DNA from: Pseudomonas viridiflava
GTDB taxonomy: Bacteria > Pseudomonadota > Gammaproteobacteria > Pseudomonadales > Pseudomonadaceae
Direction: 5' to 3'
NCBI RefSeq assembly: GCF_900580675.1
Contig: NZ_UTBG01000240.1
Coordinates: 1 to 63,982, forward strand
DNA: 63,982 bases
Shown: positions 57,947 through 63,982 of the stretch, piece after piece
Numbering within the stretch: the first letter of the stretch is position 1
How the letters are laid out: every line of letters starts with the position of its first letter
Program-made: the position numbers and the translations under genes
The notes under the pieces: generated by a model
The model's input: only the letters and a program-made list of their open reading frames with translations
Told to the model about the DNA's origin: nothing
Database searches by the model: none

Positions 57947-59941
57947 ATGCCCCCACTGCGCTCTATCCAAGCCCGCTACACCCTGTTTCTGGTGCTGTTC
58001 GTCCTCGTGTTAATTGTGTTGACCGTCGTCGGCATCGGCCAGTTGGTCGCGCCCACGCTGCGCCATACCGAAGAACAGGTGGTACTCAACCGCATCAGTG
58101 AAGTTGCCGATCAGATCAAAGGTGAACTGAACAAGGTTCAATCCCAGCAACGCAGCATCACCCAGACCATTCCGCTGCTCGACAGCGATGCGATCGACAA
58201 GGTCCTGCCGGGCCTGGTCGACCAGTACGGCGAGCTGAAAGTCTTCGGTGGCGGGATTTGGCCGCTGCCGAACCAGCGCACCCCCGGTCGCAACAAACAC
58301 AGCACCTTCTGGCACCGCGATGCCTCGGGCAAGCTGGCAGTCAACACCTTCTGGAACAGCGACCCCGCACCCAACTACTACGACCAGAGCTGGTACAAGG
58401 GCGGCCTCGCCTCGCCACGCGGCCAATGCGCCTGGGCTGCGGCCTACAAGGACGATGCCAGCCAGGAGCCGCGCACCAACTGCGCAATGGCGATCCAGCG
58501 TGACGGCGCAGCCTACGGCGTGGCTACCATCGATGTGACCCTGGGATTCTTCAACGACCTGGTGGCCAACAAAGAGAAAGACATCGGCGGCCAGATGCTG
58601 ATCGTCGAAGGCGACGGCAAGATCATCAGCAACAGCACGCGCCTGAGCAGCCCGGTGGTCCTTAAAAACATCAGCGAACTGGCCGGCACCTCGGCCTTCG
58701 CCGCTCAGGTCAGCAAAGCCCTCGCCAATCGCGACAAAGCGCTGCAACGCAGTGAGTTCGACAATCAGGGCGTGGCCAGCACCTTCTACATGCGCCCGAT
58801 CGAAGGCACGCCTTGGTTCCTGGCGACCGCCCTGCCCACCTCGCTGATCACCGCCCAGCGCGATGATGTGCTGGGTAGCCTGGCGCTGCTGCAAATCCCC
58901 ATGGTATTGCTGCTGGTGCTGTTGGCAGCCTATGCGATTCGCCAGCTGGTGCAGCGCATGAAGTCGCTGAAAACCAATATCGACGCGCTCTCCGCCGGCG
59001 ATGCCGACCTGACGCGGCGCATCACCATCCGCGCCGAAGACGAACTGGGCGCCATCGGCCACTCGGTCAACCGCTTTATCGTCTACCTGCAAAACATGAT
59101 CGGCGAAGTCACCCAGGCCACAGGCGCCATGTCTACCGGGCTTGAGCAACTGCAGAAAACCTCGGCGCACACCAACCAGATCCTGGTGCGCCACGCCTCG
59201 GAAACCGACCAGACCGTCACCGCCATCACCGAAATGAGTTCGACGGCCGACACCGTGGCGCAAAACGCGGCCGAAACCGCCTCGTTCACTCAACGCGCCA
59301 ACGAGCACGCCGATCGCTCCCGCGTGGTGGTGGGCGAAGCTTCCAGCAGTGTCAGCGCGTTGATCGGCGAAGTCGCCAGCGCCACCCACACCGTGGAAAA
59401 CATGCGCCAGGACGCCGCGCGCATCACCGAAACACTCGGCGTGATCGGCGCGATTGCCGGCCAGACCAACCTGTTGGCACTCAACGCGGCGATTGAAGCG
59501 GCGCGTGCCGGCGAGCAAGGCCGTGGTTTTGCGGTGGTGGCCGACGAAGTCCGCGCACTCGCCGCACGGACCCAGGCCAGCACCTCGCAGATCAATGAAA
59601 TGCTCGCGCGCTTGACCACCGGAGTCAGTTCGTCGGTGGCGGCCATGGAAAACACCCAGGCCAGCTGCCAGTCCGCGGCGGATGCCACGGCGCGGGTCAA
59701 CACCGGTCTGGACGAGATGGCTGGCTCGGTCAGCCATATCAATAACCTGAGCACGCAGATCGCCACGGCCGCCGAGCAACAAAGCGCGGTGACCGAGGAG
59801 ATCAACCGCAGCATGGTGCAGATCCGACATATGGTCGATGAACTGGTGCAGAGCGGGCATGCCACTGAAACCAACACCCAGAGCCTGCTGGACGCGAATG
59901 GCCGGGTGATTGCGCTGATGAGTCGCTTCAAAGTCCGTTAA
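57947..59941 (+). CDS. Methyl-accepting chemotaxis protein with periplasmic Cache sensor
   Basis: This 664-residue chemoreceptor has a first membrane helix (about 12-34), a periplasmic double-Cache-like domain (about 40-300: FGGGIWPLPNQRTPGRNKHSTFWHRD; FWNSDPAPNYYDQSWYKGGL), a second helix (about 312-332), HAMP (about 335-390) and the signalling domain with AIEAARAGEQGRGFAVVADEV. The ligand is unknown; the YYDQSWY segment is typical of Cache sensors for small organic ligands. AAGGACG precedes the ATG. It is a single-gene unit. An 833-codon antisense frame across it is a composition artefact. Confidence 0.92.
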   Translation: MPPLRSIQARYTLFLVLFVLVLIVLTVVGIGQLVAPTLRHTEEQVVLNRISEVADQIKGELNKVQSQQRSITQTIPLLDSDAIDKVLPGLVDQYGELKVFGGGIWPLPNQRTPGRNKHSTFWHRDASGKLAVNTFWNSDPAPNYYDQSWYKGGLASPRGQCAWAAAYKDDASQEPRTNCAMAIQRDGAAYGVATIDVTLGFFNDLVANKEKDIGGQMLIVEGDGKIISNSTRLSSPVVLKNISELAGTSAFAAQVSKALANRDKALQRSEFDNQGVASTFYMRPIEGTPWFLATALPTSLITAQRDDVLGSLALLQIPMVLLLVLLAAYAIRQLVQRMKSLKTNIDALSAGDADLTRRITIRAEDELGAIGHSVNRFIVYLQNMIGEVTQATGAMSTGLEQLQKTSAHTNQILVRHASETDQTVTAITEMSSTADTVAQNAAETASFTQRANEHADRSRVVVGEASSSVSALIGEVASATHTVENMRQDAARITETLGVIGAIAGQTNLLALNAAIEAARAGEQGRGFAVVADEVRALAARTQASTSQINEMLARLTTGVSSSVAAMENTQASCQSAADATARVNTGLDEMAGSVSHINNLSTQIATAAEQQSAVTEEINRSMVQIRHMVDELVQSGHATETNTQSLLDANGRVIALMSRFKVR

Positions 59942-60022
59942 CAATTTGCCTGGAGACTCCCGTGCATTGCCCGGGAGTCGGACTATTCTGACAGTTCGAC
60001 GTCGCCACACAGGAGGTGTGCA

Positions 60023-60481
60023 ATGCGCGCTATCGAGCAGTCGACCCGCTTGGAGCGGATCAGTCAGGAACGCTTTATCCAGGCCCCCATCAATGCCGTT
60101 TACGACTATGTGACCCAACCGGATCGCTGGCATGAATGGCACCCCACGTCCCTCAGTGCCGACACCGGCACCAGCGGCTCTCTCCCCGCCGGTTCGCGTT
60201 TTACCGAAATGATCGACCTGCTCGGCGTGCGGGTTCCAATGAGTTACCGCGTACAGGTGGCGCGGCGCCCCGGCGAGTTCAAGACCGTGTTCACCTCCCT
60301 GGCCGTCGATGGCTCGATTCACTACTTTCTGCAGCCCTTTCGCGGCGGCACCCTGTTCAAACGGGTGTTGACCTATGAAACCGAATTGCAGCTGGCAACC
60401 TTGCATGAGCGCATGATCGCGCTCTCGGCGATTGCCCTGGACCAGCTCAAGCATCGCCTGGAAAATCCGCCCTTCGTATAA
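60023..60481 (+). CDS. SRPBCC (START-like) ligand-binding family protein
   Basis: This 152-residue protein has the SRPBCC helix-grip fold (ERFIQAPINAVYDYVTQPDRWHEWHPTSLS; FTSLAVDGSIHYFLQPFRGGTLFKRVLTYE). Such proteins bind hydrophobic ligands in a cavity, and some are cyclases or lipid carriers. CAGGAGGTGTGCA gives a strong ribosome site. It has no obvious functional neighbours. Confidence 0.8.
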   Translation: MRAIEQSTRLERISQERFIQAPINAVYDYVTQPDRWHEWHPTSLSADTGTSGSLPAGSRFTEMIDLLGVRVPMSYRVQVARRPGEFKTVFTSLAVDGSIHYFLQPFRGGTLFKRVLTYETELQLATLHERMIALSAIALDQLKHRLENPPFV

Positions 60482-60511
60482 CTTTGAAACATTACCGCTG
60501 TGTTTGCTCAC

Positions 60512-60536
60512 CTGTAGGCGCTGGCTTGCCTGCGAT
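60512..60536. repeat. REP-like sequence
   Basis: The core GCGCTGGCTTGCCTGCGAT matches a common P. fluorescens-group REP family. It lies in the 110-bp gap between the SRPBCC and DUF411 genes. Confidence 0.6.
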
Positions 60537-60591
60537 CACGTCGTCATGATCGCCGCCATCCCACCGGCCAACTCCTGCAAACGAGATCTCG

Positions 60592-61038
60592 ATGAAAACC
60601 ACCCTGCGTCTGGCGCTGCTATCGGCGCTGCTCACCACCAGCATGGCCCAGGCTGCCGACCTGATCCCGATCGACGTGCACCGCGACGCCAATTGTGGCT
60701 GCTGCAAAAAGTGGATCAGCCATCTGGAAAGCAACGGTTTCAAGGTCAACGACCGTGTCGAAACAGACATGAGAGCGGTCAAGCAACGCCTCGGCGTGGC
60801 CCCGCGCCTGGGCTCTTGCCACACCGCTGTGATCGACGGCAAATTCGTTGAAGGCCATGTGCCCGCCGAGCAAGTGCTGGCACTGCGCAAGCGTGACGAC
60901 CTGCTGGGCATCGCCGCGCCAGGAATGCCCATGGGCTCGCCGGGCATGGAGATGGACGGGATGAGCGACGCTTATCAAGTCATCGGCCTGACCCGCGAAG
61001 GCAAGGACGTGGTCGTGGCCGAATACCCGGCACGCTGA
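60592..61038 (+). CDS. DUF411 periplasmic metal-binding protein
   Basis: This 148-residue precursor has a signal peptide (1-22, cleaved after AQA), the DUF411 cysteine motif NCGCCKKW (about 37-44), LGSCHTAVIDG and EGHVPAEQVLALRK. A Met-rich stretch (PGMPMGSPGMEMDGM, about 116-130) could bind copper. DUF411 genes often lie in copper regions; none is visible here. It is followed after 3 bp by a YqaA-type membrane protein on the same strand. Confidence 0.88.
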   Translation: MKTTLRLALLSALLTTSMAQAADLIPIDVHRDANCGCCKKWISHLESNGFKVNDRVETDMRAVKQRLGVAPRLGSCHTAVIDGKFVEGHVPAEQVLALRKRDDLLGIAAPGMPMGSPGMEMDGMSDAYQVIGLTREGKDVVVAEYPAR

Positions 61039-61041
61039 TTG

Positions 61042-61482
61042 ATGCTCGCCGGCTACCTGGGGCTGTTCTTCGCCGCCTTTGGCGCCGCCACGCTGTTGCC
61101 GCTGCAATCGGAGGCGGTGTTGGTGGGCCTGTTGCTCAGCGGGCATTACAGCCTGTGGCCGCTGCTGATCGTGGCAACCGTCGGCAATGTATTGGGTTCG
61201 GTGGTCAATTGGTGGCTGGGGCGCTCGGTCGAGCGCTTCCAGGCACGGCGCTGGTTTCCGGTCAGCCCCAGGCACCTGGAAAAAGCCCGTCACCACTACC
61301 AGCGCTGGGGTCACTGGTCGTTGTTACTCAGTTGGGTGCCGATTATCGGTGACCCGCTGACGCTGGTGGCTGGGGTCATGCGCGAGCCATTCTGGCGCTT
61401 CCTGATGGTGGTCAGCGTGGCGAAAGGCGCGCGGTATGCAGTGCTGGCGCTGGTGACGGTGAGCCAGTCAGCGGCCCCGTAA
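61042..61482 (+). CDS. YqaA/DedA-family inner-membrane protein
   Basis: This 146-residue membrane protein belongs to the SNARE-associated/DedA relatives: LPLQSEAVLVGLLLSGHYSLWPLLIVATVGNVLGSVVNWWLGR and the amphipathic WGHWSLLLSWVPIIGDPLTLVAGVMR are typical of YqaA. It is probably involved in membrane lipid or proton homeostasis. It is cotranscribed with the DUF411 gene. Confidence 0.85.
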   Translation: MLAGYLGLFFAAFGAATLLPLQSEAVLVGLLLSGHYSLWPLLIVATVGNVLGSVVNWWLGRSVERFQARRWFPVSPRHLEKARHHYQRWGHWSLLLSWVPIIGDPLTLVAGVMREPFWRFLMVVSVAKGARYAVLALVTVSQSAAP

Positions 61483-61632
61483 CGCGCTGCCATTGGTCGC
61501 CACTGTCAACTCTGACAGCTAGACGCGGACAGTTTAAATTCGCTCTCATACAGGCAGAATCTTGGGCATTCGGCGTAGGAATGCTCTGTTTCTCTGCCTG
61601 CTCGAGCTGTGCCCTTCGGCCGCATTAAGCGG

Positions 61633-61648
61633 TTAATCCTCGATTAAT
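61633..61648. promoter_or_regulatory. TTAATC direct repeat (11-bp period) upstream of the first hydrolase
   Basis: TTAATCCTCG followed by A and TTAATC gives two half-sites with an 11-bp period, as in PmrA/PhoB-type response-regulator boxes. The same arrangement lies before the paralogous gene at 62712-62727. A further ATTAAG half-site lies just upstream. Confidence 0.55.
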
Positions 61649-61689
61649 CGTTTGCCGACAGCATCCGTTTTTCACTTCGGAGACGTCTT

Positions 61690-62703
61690 ATGCGAATGAA
61701 GCGCACGCTCTATCTCACCGGTCTGCTGATCGCCGCAACCCTTGGCGGCTGCGCCACCCCAAAACCCGGCACCTATGGCCCGGAACTGCAAGGGTTCAAG
61801 TACCCGTACCCGGTCGAACGGTTCAAGTTCACGTCCCAGGGCCAGCCGATGCAGATGGGTTACATGGACGTGGCGGCCAAAGGCACGCCCAATGGCCGCA
61901 CGATGGTGCTGATGCATGGCAAGAACTTCTGCGGCGCCACCTGGGACAGCTCGATCAAAGCCCTGAGCGATGCTGGCTACCGCGTGGTAGTGCCTGACCA
62001 GATCGGTTTCTGCACGTCCACCAAGCCCGATGTCTACCAGTACAGCTTCCAGCAACTGGCACTCAACACCCACCAACTCTTGCAAAAGCTCGGTATTCAG
62101 AAGGCCACGCTCCTGGGCCATTCCGCCGGCGGCATGCTCGCCACCCGCTACGCCTTGATGTACCCCGCAGAAACCGAGCAGCTGGCGATGGTCAACCCTA
62201 TCGGGCTGGAGGACTGGAAAGCATTCGGCGTGCCTTATCGCCCCGTGGAGCAATGGATTCAATCCGAGAGCAACCTGACCTACGCGGGCGTGCGCAGGTT
62301 TCAGCAGCAGTCCTATTACGCCGGGCGCTGGGAACCTGCGTTCGACCGCTGGGTAGACATGCTCGTGGGGCTGAGCAACGGCTCCGGCAGCAAAGAAGTC
62401 ACGCGCAACTCAGGGATGCTCTACGACATGCTCTACACCCAGCCGGTGTACTACGAGTTCAAGGACCTGAAGGTGCCCACCCTGCTGTTTATCGGCACCT
62501 CCGACGTCACGGCGCTGAACCGCGACCTGGCGTCCGCCGAAGTCAACGCGAAGATCGGCAACTACATGCTACTGGGCAAGCAGGTCGCGCAGCTGATTCC
62601 ACGGGCGACCCTGGTGGAATTTCCAGGCCTGGGCCATTCGCCACAAGTGGAAGAACCCGAGCGATTCAACAAGGCGCTGTTACAGGGCCTGAAGGCTTTG
62701 TAG
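61690..62703 (+). CDS. Alpha/beta hydrolase, lipoprotein form
   Basis: This 337-residue hydrolase has a lipoprotein signal (LLIAATLGGCATP), so it is likely anchored in the outer membrane. The nucleophile elbow is GHSAGGMLATRY, the acid lies in LFIGTSDVTALN and the His in FPGLGHSPQVEE. The N-terminal block YGPELQGFKYPYPVERFKF is shared with its paralogue downstream. CGGAG lies 7 nt before the ATG. The substrate is unknown; esters or lactones are possible. Confidence 0.88.
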   Translation: MRMKRTLYLTGLLIAATLGGCATPKPGTYGPELQGFKYPYPVERFKFTSQGQPMQMGYMDVAAKGTPNGRTMVLMHGKNFCGATWDSSIKALSDAGYRVVVPDQIGFCTSTKPDVYQYSFQQLALNTHQLLQKLGIQKATLLGHSAGGMLATRYALMYPAETEQLAMVNPIGLEDWKAFGVPYRPVEQWIQSESNLTYAGVRRFQQQSYYAGRWEPAFDRWVDMLVGLSNGSGSKEVTRNSGMLYDMLYTQPVYYEFKDLKVPTLLFIGTSDVTALNRDLASAEVNAKIGNYMLLGKQVAQLIPRATLVEFPGLGHSPQVEEPERFNKALLQGLKAL

Positions 62704-62711
62704 TCGCGGCG

Positions 62712-62727
62712 TTAATCCTCGCTTAAT
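62712..62727. promoter_or_regulatory. TTAATC direct repeat (11-bp period) upstream of the second hydrolase
   Basis: It contains TTAATCCTCG followed by C and TTAATC, matching 61633-61648 in all but one base, and lies 46 bp before the paralogous gene. This suggests common control by an OmpR-family regulator that is not encoded in the window. Confidence 0.55.
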
Positions 62728-62773
62728 CCTCCCCACACAGGATCCGGACACTGTTGTTTCCGGAGCCTGACCC

Positions 62774-63787
62774 ATGACGCTGATCCGTTCCCTCTGCGCC
62801 GCCGGCCTGTTGCTGAGCACCGCCCTGCCCGCTTTCGCCGCCACTGAAGGCCCCGCTTACGGCCCCGAACTGCAGGGTTTTCAATACCCTTACCCGGTTG
62901 AACGCTTCAACTTCAAATCCCAGGGCAAAGACCTGCAGATGGGTTATATGGACGTGCCCGCCCAAGGCAACGCCAACGGGCGCAGCGTGGTGCTGATGCA
63001 CGGCAAGAACTTCTGCGGCGCCACCTGGGACGAATCGATAAAAGCCCTGAGCAGCGCCGGCTACCGGGTGATTGCGCCGGACCAGATCGGCTTCTGCACC
63101 TCCAGCAAGCCGGACCACTACCAGTACAGCTTCCAGCAATTGGCGATCAATACCCACCAACTGCTGGAAAAACTCGGCATTCAAAAGGCCACAGTTGTCG
63201 GCCATTCCACCGGCGGCATGCTCGCCACGCGTTATGCGCTGCTCTTCCCCGAGCAGACCGAGCAACTCGCGCTGGTCAACCCCATCGGCCTGGAGGACTG
63301 GAAAGCCCTGGGCGTGCCCTATCGCAGCGTCGACCAGTGGTATGAGCGCGAACTCAAACTCAGCGCCGCCGGCATCCGCCAGTACGAACTCAACACCTAT
63401 TATGTGGGGCGCTGGAAGCCTGAGTACGATCGTTGGGTCGACATGCTCGCCGGCCTGAATAAAGGCCCGGGGCACACCCAGGTGGCATGGAACTCGGCGC
63501 TGATTTACGACATGATCTTCACCCAGCCGGTGTACTACGAGTTCAAGGATTTGCAGATGCCCACCCTGCTGCTGATCGGAACGGCCGACACCACTGCCAT
63601 CGGCAGCGATGTTGCGCCGCCAGCGGTCAAGGCCAGGCTTGGTCACTACGACGTGCTCGGCAAGCAGGTCGCCAAGCTCATCCCTCACGCCACCCTGGTG
63701 GAGTTCAAGGGTTTGGGCCACGCACCGCAAATGGAAGAACCGGCCCGGTTTCACAAGGCGCTGTTGCAGGGTTTGAACGCCCTTTAA
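62774..63787 (+). CDS. Alpha/beta hydrolase, periplasmic paralogue
   Basis: This 337-residue hydrolase is a tandem duplicate of the preceding gene (YGPELQGFQYPYPVERFNF; MHGKNFCGATWDESIKALSSAGYRV). The elbow is GHSTGGMLATRY and the His is in FKGLGHAPQMEE. It has a cleavable signal (LLLSTALPAFAA) with no lipobox Cys, so it would be soluble in the periplasm while its twin is membrane-anchored. GGAG lies 9 nt before the ATG. Confidence 0.88.
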   Translation: MTLIRSLCAAGLLLSTALPAFAATEGPAYGPELQGFQYPYPVERFNFKSQGKDLQMGYMDVPAQGNANGRSVVLMHGKNFCGATWDESIKALSSAGYRVIAPDQIGFCTSSKPDHYQYSFQQLAINTHQLLEKLGIQKATVVGHSTGGMLATRYALLFPEQTEQLALVNPIGLEDWKALGVPYRSVDQWYERELKLSAAGIRQYELNTYYVGRWKPEYDRWVDMLAGLNKGPGHTQVAWNSALIYDMIFTQPVYYEFKDLQMPTLLLIGTADTTAIGSDVAPPAVKARLGHYDVLGKQVAKLIPHATLVEFKGLGHAPQMEEPARFHKALLQGLNAL

Positions 63788-63814
63788 TCCAACCGTTTTT
63801 CGAGGCACTCGTGA

Positions 63815-63982
63815 ATGTCGGTACAGATCGCAGTCATTGATGATTGGCAGAATGTCGCCAGTGGCGTGGTGGATTGGTCGGTTTTGAACGCGGTGGGCGA
63901 GGTGCATTTCCTGCACGACTACCCGGCCGACACGGCCACCATGGTCGAGCGGCTCAAGGGGTTCGAAGTGATTTGCGTGATG
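63815..63982 (+). CDS. D-2-hydroxyacid dehydrogenase, N-terminal part (cut by window end)
   Basis: An ATG 28 bp after the hydrolase stop, with GAGG upstream, opens a frame that stays open to the window edge (56 codons). The start MSVQIAVIDDWQNVASG and HDYPADTATMVERLKGFEVICVM matches the substrate domain of D-3-phosphoglycerate dehydrogenase-like proteins. The NAD-binding domain lies outside the window. Confidence 0.8.
   Translation, partial: MSVQIAVIDDWQNVASGVVDWSVLNAVGEVHFLHDYPADTATMVERLKGFEVICVM

Noticed and set aside
58010..60511. 833-codon open frame antisense to the chemoreceptor and SRPBCC genes
   Set aside because: The sense strand encodes unmistakable Cache, HAMP and signalling motifs; the antisense frame is open only because of GC-rich codon usage and has no recognisable domain.
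1..63982. CRISPR arrays, insertion sequences, prophage genes, rRNA
   Set aside because: No regularly spaced repeats, transposase or integrase motifs, structural phage genes or rRNA segments were seen on reading both strands.

Overview
The window reads as chromosomal DNA of a fluorescent Pseudomonas, most likely of the P. fluorescens group. It is GC-rich with tightly packed genes. It carries a PvdQ-type pyoverdine acylase behind a PvdS-type promoter box, several short REP-like palindromes of the kind common in this group, many LysR/AraC/GntR regulators, a BdlA-like chemoreceptor and a tRNA-Cys. I saw no transposase, prophage module, CRISPR array, rRNA or NRPS/PKS gene.

Layout. (1) 182-856: a HAD phosphatase. 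(2) 934-13452: an unusual cluster in which six proteins have pyridoxal-phosphate (PLP) folds: GlyA, a class III aminotransferase, YggS, SerC, a MocR regulator and a second SHMT-like protein whose PLP-binding lysine is alanine. The cluster also holds a BenE-type transporter and a divergent operon with an AurF-like di-iron N-oxygenase, a flavin/2Fe-2S reductase, a class I glutamine amidotransferase and an ABM-domain protein. A 13-bp word is shared by two of its promoters. This is the best candidate for an undescribed system, probably making or processing an N-oxidised small molecule without NRPS or PKS. (3) 13686-18379: signalling and stress genes (GAF/degenerate GGDEF/EAL protein, soluble PAS chemoreceptor, Hsp20, a membrane protein). 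(4) 18512-23863: a LysR regulator, then a GntR-DUF2848-amidase-MFS catabolic operon behind a 34-bp perfect palindrome. (5) 23964-31671: small proteins, an isochorismatase-like hydrolase, a lipoprotein, a TreS-like enzyme and a large YobI-like P-loop NTPase. (6) 31832-39213: trans-4-hydroxy-L-proline catabolism (AraC regulator, permease, epimerase, deaminase, semialdehyde dehydrogenase, FAD dehydrogenase). (7) 39290-45813: ADP-ribosylglycohydrolase, GlxA-type regulator, LysE exporter, small proteins, a frameshifted LysR gene next to a DMT transporter with matching operators, and an SDR. (8) 45788-47028: an AT-rich patch beside tRNA-Cys. (9) 47082-50195: pvdQ and a Fur-like protein. (10) 50357-57803: a sulfonate/taurine-type ABC operon with acyl-CoA-dehydrogenase-like and AhpD-like genes, AraC and LysR regulators and an aldo/keto reductase. 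(11) 57947-63982: a chemoreceptor, SRPBCC, DUF411 and YqaA proteins, two tandem alpha/beta hydrolases each behind the same direct-repeat operator, and the start of a D-2-hydroxyacid dehydrogenase.

How the parts work together. In the PLP cluster, SerC, SHMT and the aminotransferase would supply or interconvert serine, glycine and amino donors, YggS would buffer PLP, MocR would sense PLP or an amino compound, and the oxygenase-reductase pair would oxidise an amine. The four hydroxyproline enzymes convert Hyp to 2-oxoglutarate. Start codons were chosen mainly from Shine-Dalgarno spacing. All family assignments are from reading motifs by eye; no search was run.
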